From contig NZ_JAMXOC010000006.1 in the NCBI RefSeq assembly GCF_024721265.1, positions 1 through 64,000 on the forward strand: a DNA stretch of 64,000 nucleotides. The letters are read 5' to 3'. Below are positions 7,428 through 15,913 of this stretch, piece after piece; positions within the stretch are counted from its first letter, which is position 1, and every line of letters begins with the position of its first letter. Origin of the DNA: Ohessyouella blattaphilus. Lineage in GTDB: Bacteria; Bacillota; Clostridia; Lachnospirales; Lachnospiraceae. The notes below the pieces were generated by a model, which saw nothing but the letters and a program-made list of their open reading frames with translations, was not told the origin of the DNA and searched no databases. A program made the translations under genes and the position numbers.

Positions 7428-8357
7428 CTATTCTTTGCAGATGGCGATAAAATCATTTTCGCCCTTTTTTAGACTGATGCTTTCAATGCTTTCCACAAAT
7501 TTGTAGAAACGGCTATAGCCGTAATCCGAAGTCTTAAAGTCAGAAAACTTCTCATGGACAATTCTACCAAGATCTCCTAGGCTAATGCCTTTTTTACCAC
7601 TCGCTTTAACCCTTTTCTTAATAAAGGTCTGGACATCTTCGTTTTCTGCTACTTCTGACTTAAGCTTTACGAAGACGTGATGGCCATTCTCGGTTTCCAG
7701 CTCAAATTTTGGCAGGCTTTCCAAGAATTTCGACAGCAGGCTATATCCGTATAGACGGACGTCAAAATCGGGATAAAGCTTTAATAAACGACTGCCCACT
7801 TCTCCTAAATTCGTACGCTTACCTTTGTTCTGATTCTCCGTAATAATATCCCGAATCGCTCGCTCCATTAAGCTCTTACTAAGAATGGTATCCCGTTCAT
7901 CATCCGAAGTTTTCTCAGTGTCGTCTTCTTCTATTAAGTTCTCTAACACCGTAAAGATATCACAGGCCTTACGAAGCGCCTTCGGTGTCTTTTCTTCACC
8001 CATAACGATAACCTGCATGCCGCCCTCTCGTAGGCGATCGGTTAATCTAGTGAAATCGCTGTCGCTAGAAATCAAGCAAAAACCATCTACGTTCCCCGTA
8101 TACAGAATATCCATGGCATCGATAATCATCGCCGAATCCGAAGCGTTCTTGCCGGCCACATAACGCAGTTGCTGTACTGGTGTAATGGCGTTTTCCAAGA
8201 TTCCGTTCATCCAGCCGCCTCTGGCATCATCTCGCCAATCCCCATAAATCCGCTTATACGTAATTCTACCGTATTTGGACAGCTCATTCATAATCGGTTC
8301 GATGTATTTAGGTGAGACATTCTCTGCATCAATTAGTAATGCATATTTTGCTTCCAT
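7428..8357 (-). CDS. NYN nuclease-like protein with two OST-HTH/LOTUS domains
   Basis: A 309-residue protein. Residues 1-140 form a NYN (PIN-like) domain with IDAEN (Asp10), an ISSDSDF acidic motif and the C-terminal KALRKACDIF segment, as in LabA-like and Limkain-b1/MARF1 relatives. Two LOTUS (OST-HTH) domains follow at about 157-230 and 237-305, each ending in an RxYGYSxxxxFLES-like helix. NYN-LOTUS proteins are predicted RNA-binding or RNA-cleaving factors. The RNA target in bacteria is unknown to me. It is a monocistronic gene. Confidence 0.88.
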   Translation of the reverse strand: MEAKYALLIDAENVSPKYIEPIMNELSKYGRITYKRIYGDWRDDARGGWMNGILENAITPVQQLRYVAGKNASDSAMIIDAMDILYTGNVDGFCLISSDSDFTRLTDRLREGGMQVIVMGEEKTPKALRKACDIFTVLENLIEEDDTEKTSDDERDTILSKSLMERAIRDIITENQNKGKRTNLGEVGSRLLKLYPDFDVRLYGYSLLSKFLESLPKFELETENGHHVFVKLKSEVAENEDVQTFIKKRVKASGKKGISLGDLGRIVHEKFSDFKTSDYGYSRFYKFVESIESISLKKGENDFIAICKE

Positions 8358-8455
8358 ATTATGTACCCCTTTATCATTTTCTACTATTGCATCTTTAAGT
8401 AATGTTCTTCTTCTACTTTAACACACTTTAGGCAATAGTATAAGATACATATATA

Positions 8456-8830
8456 TTAAGACTCTTTTATATGAAGCAAATATCTGCGAATCCCGAAGAC
8501 AACAGCCAAAGCCGCAACACCGCACAAAGTTGTAAGCATCGATGAGTGATCCATAATAATCGCCCTCGTAATTGTAACCATCACTACTTCCATTATATTC
8601 TCAGGATTAGGGCTAACAACCACTTTAATAAATTCAATCCCAATGAACAACAGAAAGGCATGGGCAAGCAACTGATGAAAAGTCTCTGCTATTGGATTTC
8701 CTAGCGAAAAGCGGTAAATATCTTTGGCCATGTACCACCCGATTACTAACAACGTCATTGCTAACATAACCGCTAAGCTATATTCTATAAAGCGGATTTG
8801 CTTATGCAAGCTCTTTCGCACTGTTTCCAT
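8456..8830 (-). CDS. PsiE-like small membrane protein
   Basis: A 124-residue protein with four predicted transmembrane helices. It resembles the phosphate-starvation-inducible PsiE family, with a conserved central HAFLLFIGIEFIKVV segment. It overlaps the end of the permease gene by 29 bases, has its own GGAGA site and is the last gene of the tetronate operon, so it is probably translationally coupled to the permease. A helper role in transport is an inference from position only. Confidence 0.65.
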   Translation of the reverse strand: METVRKSLHKQIRFIEYSLAVMLAMTLLVIGWYMAKDIYRFSLGNPIAETFHQLLAHAFLLFIGIEFIKVVVSPNPENIMEVVMVTITRAIIMDHSSMLTTLCGVAALAVVFGIRRYLLHIKES

Positions 8831-9815
8831 GATTTATCTCCACTTTCGCTGCGTCAAATTGTCCTGGATATTTAGGAAACTGAGGACTTCCATAACGCTT
8901 CACCCAGTAGCTCGTTCCGATTGGAGCAAGTACTGCTGTGATAACTACGGCAGCTGCAACCTGAGCAGTCGCTCCATCTACATAAGGTAACCACGCTGGA
9001 TCAATAGCTGCTATTGTTGCCGGTACGGCTACGGCATTACCTGCCGCAGTCGCAACCGCCCAGGAAGCATAGCCTGGACGCTTTCCAATCAGACGATCGC
9101 ACATCATAATAAACAAACCACCAACAAAGAAACACACCAGTCCTAAGACAACGCCCTGTATACCTCCCATTGCAACCGCTCGTAAATTGATTCCCGCTCC
9201 TACGGAAAAGCCGATAAAAGGAATTAAGATATTGCTACCAGGTTCCATAAATTTCGCAAAACTTTCATCTAGATTTCCCAAAATCATGCCGATAATCAAC
9301 GGAACGATTGAAGCCATTAAGGACTGTACCGGAATATTCGCAAGTCCCCCTGCACCTAGGGCCAGCATAGTCAAAAACGGACCGTTATTGATTCCTAATA
9401 CCGCCATCGAAGCACAGTCAACCGGATCTCCATACACTTTCATCAATGACAAATATACGCTACCATTGCTATTTGTAATCGAGCTAATAATCGCTAAGGT
9501 AGAAATTCCCAATAATCCTTCCATGCCAAATATTTTCCCTACAGCAATACCGATCCCCGCCCCAATAATAAACTTGGAAATTAGTAACACGCCGCCTCGT
9601 TTAAAAACAGCTGGTATTTCTTTCAACTGGAGAGATGTTCCCATAATAAAAAACATCATTCCTAACATGGTATTCTGCCCTGAACTTGAAAACAGTGCTG
9701 TCGTAAACGAACCCATCTCTAAAAATCGTGGGAGAAATGTATTTGTTAAAACACCAAGCATCAAGGGGATAATCATTGTGCCTCCCGGCACTTTTTTGAA
9801 TGCTTTCATTACCAT
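8802..9815 (-). CDS. KdgT-family permease (2-keto-3-deoxygluconate permease type)
   Basis: A 337-residue integral membrane protein with about ten hydrophobic helices and the KdgT signature (KKVPGGTMIIPLMLGVL near the start and SNGSVYLSLMKVYGD in the middle). KdgT proteins import 2-keto-3-deoxygluconate by proton symport. Here the downstream enzymes handle four-carbon acids, so threonate or erythronate is a more likely cargo. That is inference from context. The ATG at 9815 is kept because GGAGG lies 7 bases before it; a second ATG at 9809 is less well spaced. Confidence 0.85.
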   Translation of the reverse strand: MVMKAFKKVPGGTMIIPLMLGVLTNTFLPRFLEMGSFTTALFSSSGQNTMLGMMFFIMGTSLQLKEIPAVFKRGGVLLISKFIIGAGIGIAVGKIFGMEGLLGISTLAIISSITNSNGSVYLSLMKVYGDPVDCASMAVLGINNGPFLTMLALGAGGLANIPVQSLMASIVPLIIGMILGNLDESFAKFMEPGSNILIPFIGFSVGAGINLRAVAMGGIQGVVLGLVCFFVGGLFIMMCDRLIGKRPGYASWAVATAAGNAVAVPATIAAIDPAWLPYVDGATAQVAAAVVITAVLAPIGTSYWVKRYGSPQFPKYPGQFDAAKVEINHGNSAKELA

Positions 9816-9847
9816 AAGTATACCTCCTCTATCTGCAAGCGCTAACT

Positions 9848-10966
9848 TTACAGATCTTTTTCATCCGTAAGGTCAATCGCCACTCGCAGACAGTCATGAC
9901 TGTCGTGTGCCAAATCAAAACCATCTTCCCAGTGATCCAAATCGAAAGAATGAGTAACTAGCGGATCAAGCTTTACGCTACCGTTCGCAACTAATTTAAT
10001 AGCGGTTTCCCAGTCATAAGGAATCTGAGAAATTTCACCTTTAATATCAATTTCCTTAACAATAATTTTGTGAGTATCTACCGGCGCATGGATACCGCCA
10101 CGAATTCCACCACCAGCCCAGAGAACACGGCCACCTTTACGAACAATATCTAAGGATTCATCAATCGGATCTACTACACCGGTATTCTCTAAAACTACAT
10201 CTACACCGATACCACCCGTCACTTTGTTTACTACGTCTCTGATATCCTCTTTCTCAACATTTACAATATAATCAGCTCCTAATTCCTTCGCCATTTTTAA
10301 ACGGAAGGGTTCATCTCTAGTTACTCCCGTCATAATTATCGGCCCTGCTCCAATCGCCTTGCATATCTGCATCATTAGGATCCCTCTAGCCCCAGGTCCA
10401 AGAATCGCCACGGATTCACCAGCTTTAACGCCCATTCTGGTAATCACGCTATGAATAGAGCCAGCCGTAGGCTCAATCAATACACATTTCATCGGATCCA
10501 GATGATCCGGCAAGACGTGCAGTTGATACTCTGGCCAGACGGTATATTTTGCAAAACCGCCTCCCGTTGTATAGTGTGCTCTACCTTCCATCGGTGGCAA
10601 GACATTGCAAATGTTATAGCGTCCCTCTCTACAAGCTGGGCAATGACCGCAGAAATTTGTTACAATCTCATGTACTACTCGGTCGCCAGGCTTAACTGTT
10701 GTCACGTCTTCACCAACGGCAATTACCTTACTAACGATTTCATGACCAGCCACCATCCTTCTAGGCGAGGTCTTTACCCCTGTCTTATCTTCTTTCCAAC
10801 GATGAATATCACTCCCACAAATTCCGCAATACTCTACTTCACAAAGCACATCGTGAGGCGCATAAGGGTTGTCTCCTAACTGTGGCACTTTAAATTGCTC
10901 TAATACCATTCTTCCATCTGGATATGCTACGATTGCTCTCATTTGTTTTTCTGTTACGTTTTCCAT
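9848..10966 (-). CDS. Zinc-dependent medium-chain alcohol dehydrogenase
   Basis: A 372-residue MDR-family dehydrogenase. The catalytic zinc site is CGICGSD followed by GHE. The structural zinc cysteines appear as CGHCPACREGRYNIC, and the nucleotide-binding motif is GPGARG. It most resembles sorbitol/threonine dehydrogenase-like enzymes. It begins one base after the DUF1537 kinase stop and is translationally coupled to it. In this operon it may oxidise a sugar acid or polyol before phosphorylation. The substrate is unknown. Confidence 0.88.
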   Translation of the reverse strand: MENVTEKQMRAIVAYPDGRMVLEQFKVPQLGDNPYAPHDVLCEVEYCGICGSDIHRWKEDKTGVKTSPRRMVAGHEIVSKVIAVGEDVTTVKPGDRVVHEIVTNFCGHCPACREGRYNICNVLPPMEGRAHYTTGGGFAKYTVWPEYQLHVLPDHLDPMKCVLIEPTAGSIHSVITRMGVKAGESVAILGPGARGILMMQICKAIGAGPIIMTGVTRDEPFRLKMAKELGADYIVNVEKEDIRDVVNKVTGGIGVDVVLENTGVVDPIDESLDIVRKGGRVLWAGGGIRGGIHAPVDTHKIIVKEIDIKGEISQIPYDWETAIKLVANGSVKLDPLVTHSFDLDHWEDGFDLAHDSHDCLRVAIDLTDEKDL

Positions 10967-10967
10967 T

Positions 10968-12239
10968 TTAATTCGTCCTCGCTTTCATATAACTTTTCAC
11001 ATTTTCAACTACTCGTTCAGTCCCCAATCCACCTGCTTTTGTAATCATAAAAAGTAGGCTTCCTTCCTCTTTGACAGCCGTCAAAACCGCTCCCTTTTCC
11101 ACTTCTCTAATAGGAATGATTTGTGCTTTCTTGTGCCTCTTAATGTAACCGTATAGAGTATCTCCACCAGTAAGCAGGTAGAGTGCTTCCGGAAAGCTTT
11201 TCGTCATAATTTCAATCAGCTCGCCGATATTGTCTGCTATCCGTTCACCAAGCGCCATCCCTTCAAGCCCCTGCTCTATTGCAATACGTTTTGTTTCTCC
11301 TGGTTCGGTATCAAAAGTGTCAATTATGCAAACTTCGTTATTCTGTATCTTTTCTTTGATAATACGTAACGTTTCCTTACATTCTCCACTTTGAAAATAA
11401 TGCTCCTGCAACTTCTGTAAAACCTTCAATGTAAATCTTCCAAGTGTTTCGCTACCGTTCTCTTCATAGATTCTTATTTGTTGAGCGGTCACTTCGTTCA
11501 AACTCCCGCTAACCATTACTAATTTATTCGCACCGGGAAAGTTGATAAGTTTCGTATGTTTAAAGGAAATTATGCGATCAAGATACGTTGCAAAACCAGC
11601 ACAGCCTGCAAATAGCTTCAGTTTTCTTTTCCTGCTTAAAAACTCTGCCACTAGGCCAATATCTTCCACCGTCTCCGCATCCACAATCATCACTTCTCCG
11701 CAGTCTTTCTTCCCTTTGTATAAGCTTTCTAGCTCATCCGTTCCTACATTACGAGTCTGAATGTCGCTAGTTTCGCCGATAATCTCACTTACGAGCGAAT
11801 AGCGAACTGGTTCATAGGGATCTGCCCCAAAGATACTCTTGTGAATCGGCACACCATCCAGATACTGAACGCCTTTCTTGGTGGTCCTGCCAGCTTGAGG
11901 GTATGCTGGTAGAAAACAAACACTCTCTTGATTGCAAGCGACCGTTAAGGCCTCAAGTTCACTTCCAATATTTCCCCGTAGGGTAGAGTCGGTCTTTTTA
12001 TAAATATATTCAACACCAGCTGCCAGCCCTCTTTTAGCAATCTTGTATACTCGGGTATACGCCTCTCTTTTATCAAGGTGTCTCGTCTCAAGATCAACTG
12101 CCAACACTTCATAGTCACTATCAAATTGTGCTTCTTCAGGATCCACCGATATTCTTACTGAAATTCCTTTTTCAGCAAACTGAACCGCTGTATCAAGGGT
12201 ACCGGTAAAGTCATCGGCAAGAATCAGTAATTTTATCAT
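10968..12239 (-). CDS. Four-carbon acid sugar kinase (DUF1537 / OtnK-DtnK family)
   Basis: A 423-residue member of the DUF1537 family. The N-terminal domain starts LLILADDFTGTLDTAVQFA with the substrate-binding DDFTG motif and has a KKTDSTLRGN loop. The C-terminal nucleotide-binding domain includes LLTGGDT. Family members are ATP-dependent tetronate kinases making 4-phospho-threonate or 4-phospho-erythronate. The next enzyme, a PdxA2-type dehydrogenase, is the established partner. GGAGG precedes the ATG. Without OtnC aldolase or OtnI isomerase nearby, the D-threonate route is the better guess. Confidence 0.9.
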   Translation of the reverse strand: MIKLLILADDFTGTLDTAVQFAEKGISVRISVDPEEAQFDSDYEVLAVDLETRHLDKREAYTRVYKIAKRGLAAGVEYIYKKTDSTLRGNIGSELEALTVACNQESVCFLPAYPQAGRTTKKGVQYLDGVPIHKSIFGADPYEPVRYSLVSEIIGETSDIQTRNVGTDELESLYKGKKDCGEVMIVDAETVEDIGLVAEFLSRKRKLKLFAGCAGFATYLDRIISFKHTKLINFPGANKLVMVSGSLNEVTAQQIRIYEENGSETLGRFTLKVLQKLQEHYFQSGECKETLRIIKEKIQNNEVCIIDTFDTEPGETKRIAIEQGLEGMALGERIADNIGELIEIMTKSFPEALYLLTGGDTLYGYIKRHKKAQIIPIREVEKGAVLTAVKEEGSLLFMITKAGGLGTERVVENVKSYMKARTN

Positions 12240-12259
12240 CTCTGTTCCTCCGATATTTT

Positions 12260-13300
12260 CTAGCGTTTATGAATTGCAAAACGGATTGCATAGTCAATTG
12301 CATTATTTAGACTAGCTGGACTTGCGCTGCCATCACCAGCATGTCCAAAACCTGTACCGTGATCTACCGAAACGCGAATAATCGGCAAACCTAACGTAAT
12401 ATTTACACCTGCTACAGAATCCCATTTACTTAACTCTTTGTTATATACAAAGCCTTTTACTTTAAGAGGAATATGTCCCTGATCGTGGTACATCACGACG
12501 GCGACGTCATACCATCCACCTTCCATTTTGGAGAAAACTGTATCCGGTGGAACTGCTTTTCCATCCGGTATGCAAATTCCTTCTTTGGTAGCAATTTCAA
12601 TTGCTGGTAATATTTCTTCAATCTCCTCACGGCCAAACATCCCGTTTTCACCTGCATGAGGATTGAGTCCTGCCACAGCAATTTTAGGTTCTTCAATTCC
12701 AAGTGCCTGGCAACCACTTGCTGCTAGACGGATAGCCTCTAGCACGCGTTCTTTCTTCACTGCCTGGCATGCCTGTAATAAAGACACATGTGTTGATACA
12801 TGCACGACTCTCAATTCATCGTGGGCTAACATCATTGCATAGTCAGCCGTATCCGTATAATCGGCATAAATCTCTGTGTGTCCTGAATAGTTATGTCCAG
12901 CAAGATTTATGGACTCCTTGTTAAGAGCATTCGTAACCGTCGCATCTATTTCTCCGGTCTTTGCTAGTTCAATAACTTTCGTTACATACTGGAACGCTGC
13001 CTCGCCACACATCTTCTGAACCTTGCCGAACTCTCGAGTCGCAAGGTCTACATTCTTCATATCGATAACGTCTATAGTCCCATATTCAAATTTCGCTTCT
13101 GACGGGTCACTAACCCCATTTACCTTAATTTGATTTGACAATTTCAAAGTGTCTATTGCCACTCTAAGGCAACCCGCATCACCAATAATCAGCGGACGAC
13201 ACTTCTGATACAGGGTTTCTGAATTCAACGACTTTATGGATAACTCCGGACCATTACCAGCCGGATCTCCCATTGTGATTCCTATAATAGGCCTTTCCAT
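12260..13300 (-). CDS. pdxA2: PdxA2-type 4-phospho-tetronate dehydrogenase
   Basis: A 346-residue member of the PdxA (4-hydroxythreonine-4-phosphate dehydrogenase) family. It shows ITMGDPAGNGPEL at the start, metal-binding His residues in SGHTE and MYHDQGHIPLK, and VDHGTGFGHAG near the end. Pairing with a DUF1537 kinase places it in the PdxA2 subgroup, which oxidises and decarboxylates 4-phospho-D-threonate to dihydroxyacetone phosphate, rather than in B6 synthesis. The ATG at 13300 is chosen because the upstream ATG at 13321 overlaps the GAGGAAGGA ribosome site. Confidence 0.9.
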   Translation of the reverse strand: MERPIIGITMGDPAGNGPELSIKSLNSETLYQKCRPLIIGDAGCLRVAIDTLKLSNQIKVNGVSDPSEAKFEYGTIDVIDMKNVDLATREFGKVQKMCGEAAFQYVTKVIELAKTGEIDATVTNALNKESINLAGHNYSGHTEIYADYTDTADYAMMLAHDELRVVHVSTHVSLLQACQAVKKERVLEAIRLAASGCQALGIEEPKIAVAGLNPHAGENGMFGREEIEEILPAIEIATKEGICIPDGKAVPPDTVFSKMEGGWYDVAVVMYHDQGHIPLKVKGFVYNKELSKWDSVAGVNITLGLPIIRVSVDHGTGFGHAGDGSASPASLNNAIDYAIRFAIHKR

Positions 13301-13401
13301 ATTCTTTTGTTCCTTCCTCATTAGTCATTAAGCTGTGCACGCTTATTTAGATAATATAAAGACTCTTTCGCCTTTAAACAATAAAGGCACACGCACATTT
13401 C

Positions 13402-13477
13402 GTTCCATATTTGCGCATTTCTTCCTTTTTTATATCTTTACCTCTTCTTTTCGTTATGTTATGCTCATTTATGGAAC
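13402..13477. promoter_or_regulatory. Inverted-repeat operator candidate in the pdxA2/regulator divergent region
   Basis: GTTCCATA at 13402-13409 and its exact complement TATGGAAC at 13470-13477 flank the centre of the 200-base divergent region. The spacing (68 bp centre to centre) suits two half-sites bound by one oligomeric regulator, possibly the PrpR-like protein encoded at 13501. No -24/-12 sigma-54 promoter was found. Inference only. Confidence 0.4.
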
Positions 13478-13500
13478 ACCTAGGGAAAGGAGAACTATGA

Positions 13501-15270
13501 ATGAAAGACATTAATGTATTACTAATCGCCCCGTATTTGGGCTTACAGGAAACTGCTCGTAAAATTGCAATGAAAAAACCAAATGTTCACCTACATACGT
13601 GTGTCGCAAATGTCGTGGAATTCGATCGAATAAAAAAGGAAATAGACAACGATAACTACGATATAATTATTTCTCGCGGGGGAACCGCGCGAATGATTGA
13701 ACAAAATACCGATATTCCTGTTGTTGAAATTCAGATTTCTATGTATGATGTTCTGCGAGTAATCAAAACCACTGAGGGTTTTGGCGAGCGTTTCGCTATT
13801 GTTGGAGCGGCTAGCATAACCAATACCGCCAAACTTTTATGCGAATTATTACAATATGATTTGGAAATTGTTTCCGCCACTGGACAAGTGGAGGCTCAAG
13901 AACAAATAGATCGTTTGGAGACGGAAGGATGTCAACTAATTATCGGCGATATGTTATCTACCTCCACCGCTAAGCAACGCGGTATGAATGCCTTATTAAT
14001 TACCTCTGGTCCCGAAAGCGTAGAAACTGCCTTTGATCAGGCTGTTATGATTTGTCGAAATTATATTTATTTAAAAAAGGAAAAAGACCTCTTTAACGAT
14101 GTAATCCAATATGCTCCTTGGGATACTCTCGTTCTGGATGGAAATAACAAAATCCTCCATAACACAATGGAAGAGTCCGAATACAACAAGAAGGTCTTTC
14201 GCTTTATCAGTAAATCGCTTCCTGCTTTCTGGGATTGTAGTACCTCTTCTTTTGAACAAATTATTGATCAAAAACTTTGTCGTATCACTGCCCATATTCG
14301 TAAACCCAATGGTCAGGAGCTCTTATTCGTATACGTAATGAATACCTATGTTCCCACTATTTTAGGCGACCCTTCCATTCGTGTAGTCGAGCCATATAGA
14401 GAAAAAAATCCACCTGTTGATGAATTTGCAGCAACAAGCTTTCTCGGACAACTTAAAGATAAAATCGTGGCATACGCTCGCACAAGACAACCTATTTTAA
14501 TCATCGGCGAAAAGGGCACTGGCAAAGAAGACACCGCCGCCTACATTTATCACAATAGTACCTATACAAACACACCTTTTTATGAAGTTGATTGCGAAAT
14601 GATGAGCGCAAAGAGCTGGAATCAGCTAATGACAAGCACAAATTCTATTCTTCTAGGACAAAATGCGACTATTTACATAAAACATATAGAATCACTAAGT
14701 CTTGAACAGATACAAATGTTAGGGAAATATATACTTTTTGCCAAAACCGACTACCGCAACCGTCTCCTCTTCTCCTTAGAGGAAAACTCTAAAAGTATTT
14801 CCTCTACCTCCCACAAAACGGCGCTTACGGATGCACTTACTTGCCTCGTGCTAAAACTCCCACCCCTACGGGAGCGAAAAGATGATATTTCTAACTTAGC
14901 CACCATCTATATCAATAACATGAATCGAGAATTCGGTAAATCTGTCATCAACTTTGATGCCACTGCCAAGGATTTTCTCTGTTCTTTTCCATGGCCTGGT
15001 AACCTTCGGCAATTCAAGCAAATAATCAAGGAATTGGTCATCCTTTCTCAATCCTCTTACATTACGAAAGAAGAGCTACAAAGAGCGTTAAACGAAGAAC
15101 AAATTCCTAGTGTCTCACTTGCTAGTTCTTTTGACCTAAGCCAATCACTAGAGGATATCACTACTGATATTATTCGTATTGTCGTAGCAGAAGAGGGCGG
15201 AAATAAATCAAGAGCCGCCAAACGTTTGGGTATCGCTCGCAATACTCTTTGGCGCCTCTTAAATAAATAG
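13501..15270 (+). CDS. PrpR-type regulator with degenerate AAA+ domain
   Basis: A 589-residue protein. Residues 1-175 are a PrpR N-terminal effector domain (DIIISRGGTARMI, FAIVGAASIT). A PAS-like middle segment follows, then an AAA+ sigma-54-interaction domain (about 325-520) and a Fis-type HTH (about 545-589, NKSRAAKRLGIARNTLWRLL). Walker A is kept (GEKGTGKE near 336). The ELFG...GAFTGA loop that contacts sigma-54 is absent and Walker B reads ATIYIKHIE, without the DE pair. It therefore probably does not remodel sigma-54 polymerase. It is divergent from the tetronate operon and likely controls it. AAAGGAGA lies 8 bases before the ATG. Confidence 0.85.
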   Translation: MKDINVLLIAPYLGLQETARKIAMKKPNVHLHTCVANVVEFDRIKKEIDNDNYDIIISRGGTARMIEQNTDIPVVEIQISMYDVLRVIKTTEGFGERFAIVGAASITNTAKLLCELLQYDLEIVSATGQVEAQEQIDRLETEGCQLIIGDMLSTSTAKQRGMNALLITSGPESVETAFDQAVMICRNYIYLKKEKDLFNDVIQYAPWDTLVLDGNNKILHNTMEESEYNKKVFRFISKSLPAFWDCSTSSFEQIIDQKLCRITAHIRKPNGQELLFVYVMNTYVPTILGDPSIRVVEPYREKNPPVDEFAATSFLGQLKDKIVAYARTRQPILIIGEKGTGKEDTAAYIYHNSTYTNTPFYEVDCEMMSAKSWNQLMTSTNSILLGQNATIYIKHIESLSLEQIQMLGKYILFAKTDYRNRLLFSLEENSKSISSTSHKTALTDALTCLVLKLPPLRERKDDISNLATIYINNMNREFGKSVINFDATAKDFLCSFPWPGNLRQFKQIIKELVILSQSSYITKEELQRALNEEQIPSVSLASSFDLSQSLEDITTDIIRIVVAEEGGNKSRAAKRLGIARNTLWRLLNK

Positions 15271-15274
15271 CTTT

Positions 15275-15317
15275 AAAAAAAACGCTATAACCAAGTCATT
15301 TGGTTGTAGCGCTTTTT
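15275..15317. terminator. Bidirectional terminator between the regulator and the DsbA-like gene
   Basis: An 11-bp stem (15284-15294 with 15300-15310, one wobble) has an A run on the left and a T run on the right. It serves the plus-strand regulator and the minus-strand DsbA-like gene. Confidence 0.88.
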
Positions 15318-15322
15318 CACTC

Positions 15323-15826
15323 TTATGCTTTATTCGCTTTTATAAACTTCTTAATCTGCCCTCTGGTTAGGCCTACACCCGGTACGGCTGGCAAAGTACT
15401 GTCTCCCATCTTAAGAGAAGGGACAGCGGGAAATCCTAACGTCTCCCAAGCCTTTTCGTTATTCTCCTTCAACCGGTCTACGTAATCACCCTTTTCAATA
15501 CCCTCGATAAAATCATCTGGTTCGATAATATTTGCCAAGGCATCTGCTACCACATCTACATTTTCAATATCTACCTTATCTTTTAAAGAAGCTTTAAAGA
15601 TGATGTCGCTATACTCAATGGGATTACAGCCATAATCCCCAGCCACGTAAAAACCACGAGCACAAATATCCGTGTGTAGTCCGTGTGTTTCTGGACGCGG
15701 ATGAGCTTCGCAAGGAACAATCTTTAGTTCTAAATCGCAAAATTCCTCAACGATAAGAGCAATCACTTCGTGGTATCCTTTTAGACAAAACGGACACCCA
15801 TAGTCAAGATACAGTTCTAGTTTCAT
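15323..15826 (-). CDS. DsbA-like thioredoxin-fold protein
   Basis: A 167-residue thioredoxin-fold protein with a CPFC active site near the N-terminus (YLDYGCPFC), a long helical insertion (about 60-125) and a cis-Pro loop (FPAVPSLKMG). This matches the DsbA/FrnE-like oxidoreductase group. There is no signal peptide, so it is probably cytoplasmic. The ATG at 15826 is chosen over an upstream TTG because it follows an AAGGAG site. It has its own promoter. Confidence 0.85.
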   Translation of the reverse strand: MKLELYLDYGCPFCLKGYHEVIALIVEEFCDLELKIVPCEAHPRPETHGLHTDICARGFYVAGDYGCNPIEYSDIIFKASLKDKVDIENVDVVADALANIIEPDDFIEGIEKGDYVDRLKENNEKAWETLGFPAVPSLKMGDSTLPAVPGVGLTRGQIKKFIKANKA

Positions 15827-15875
15827 TACTACTTTTCTCCTTATCCCCAACTGTCTGTTTTATTTACCTATCCCT

Positions 15876-15904
15876 ATTATAACCCTTAATTACCCAGGCG
15901 ACAA
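15876..15904 (-). promoter_or_regulatory. Promoter of the DsbA-like gene
   Basis: TTGTCG (15899-15904), a 17-bp spacer and a perfect TATAAT (15876-15881) on the minus strand lie about 50 bases before the start codon. The -35 reaches to within 10 bases of the tyrS stop. Confidence 0.75.
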
Positions 15905-15913
15905 CTTCACACA

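Noticed and set aside
13322-13500. Sigma-54 promoter for the tetronate operon
   Set aside because: No GG-N10-GC type -24/-12 element was found, and the regulator lacks GAFTGA.
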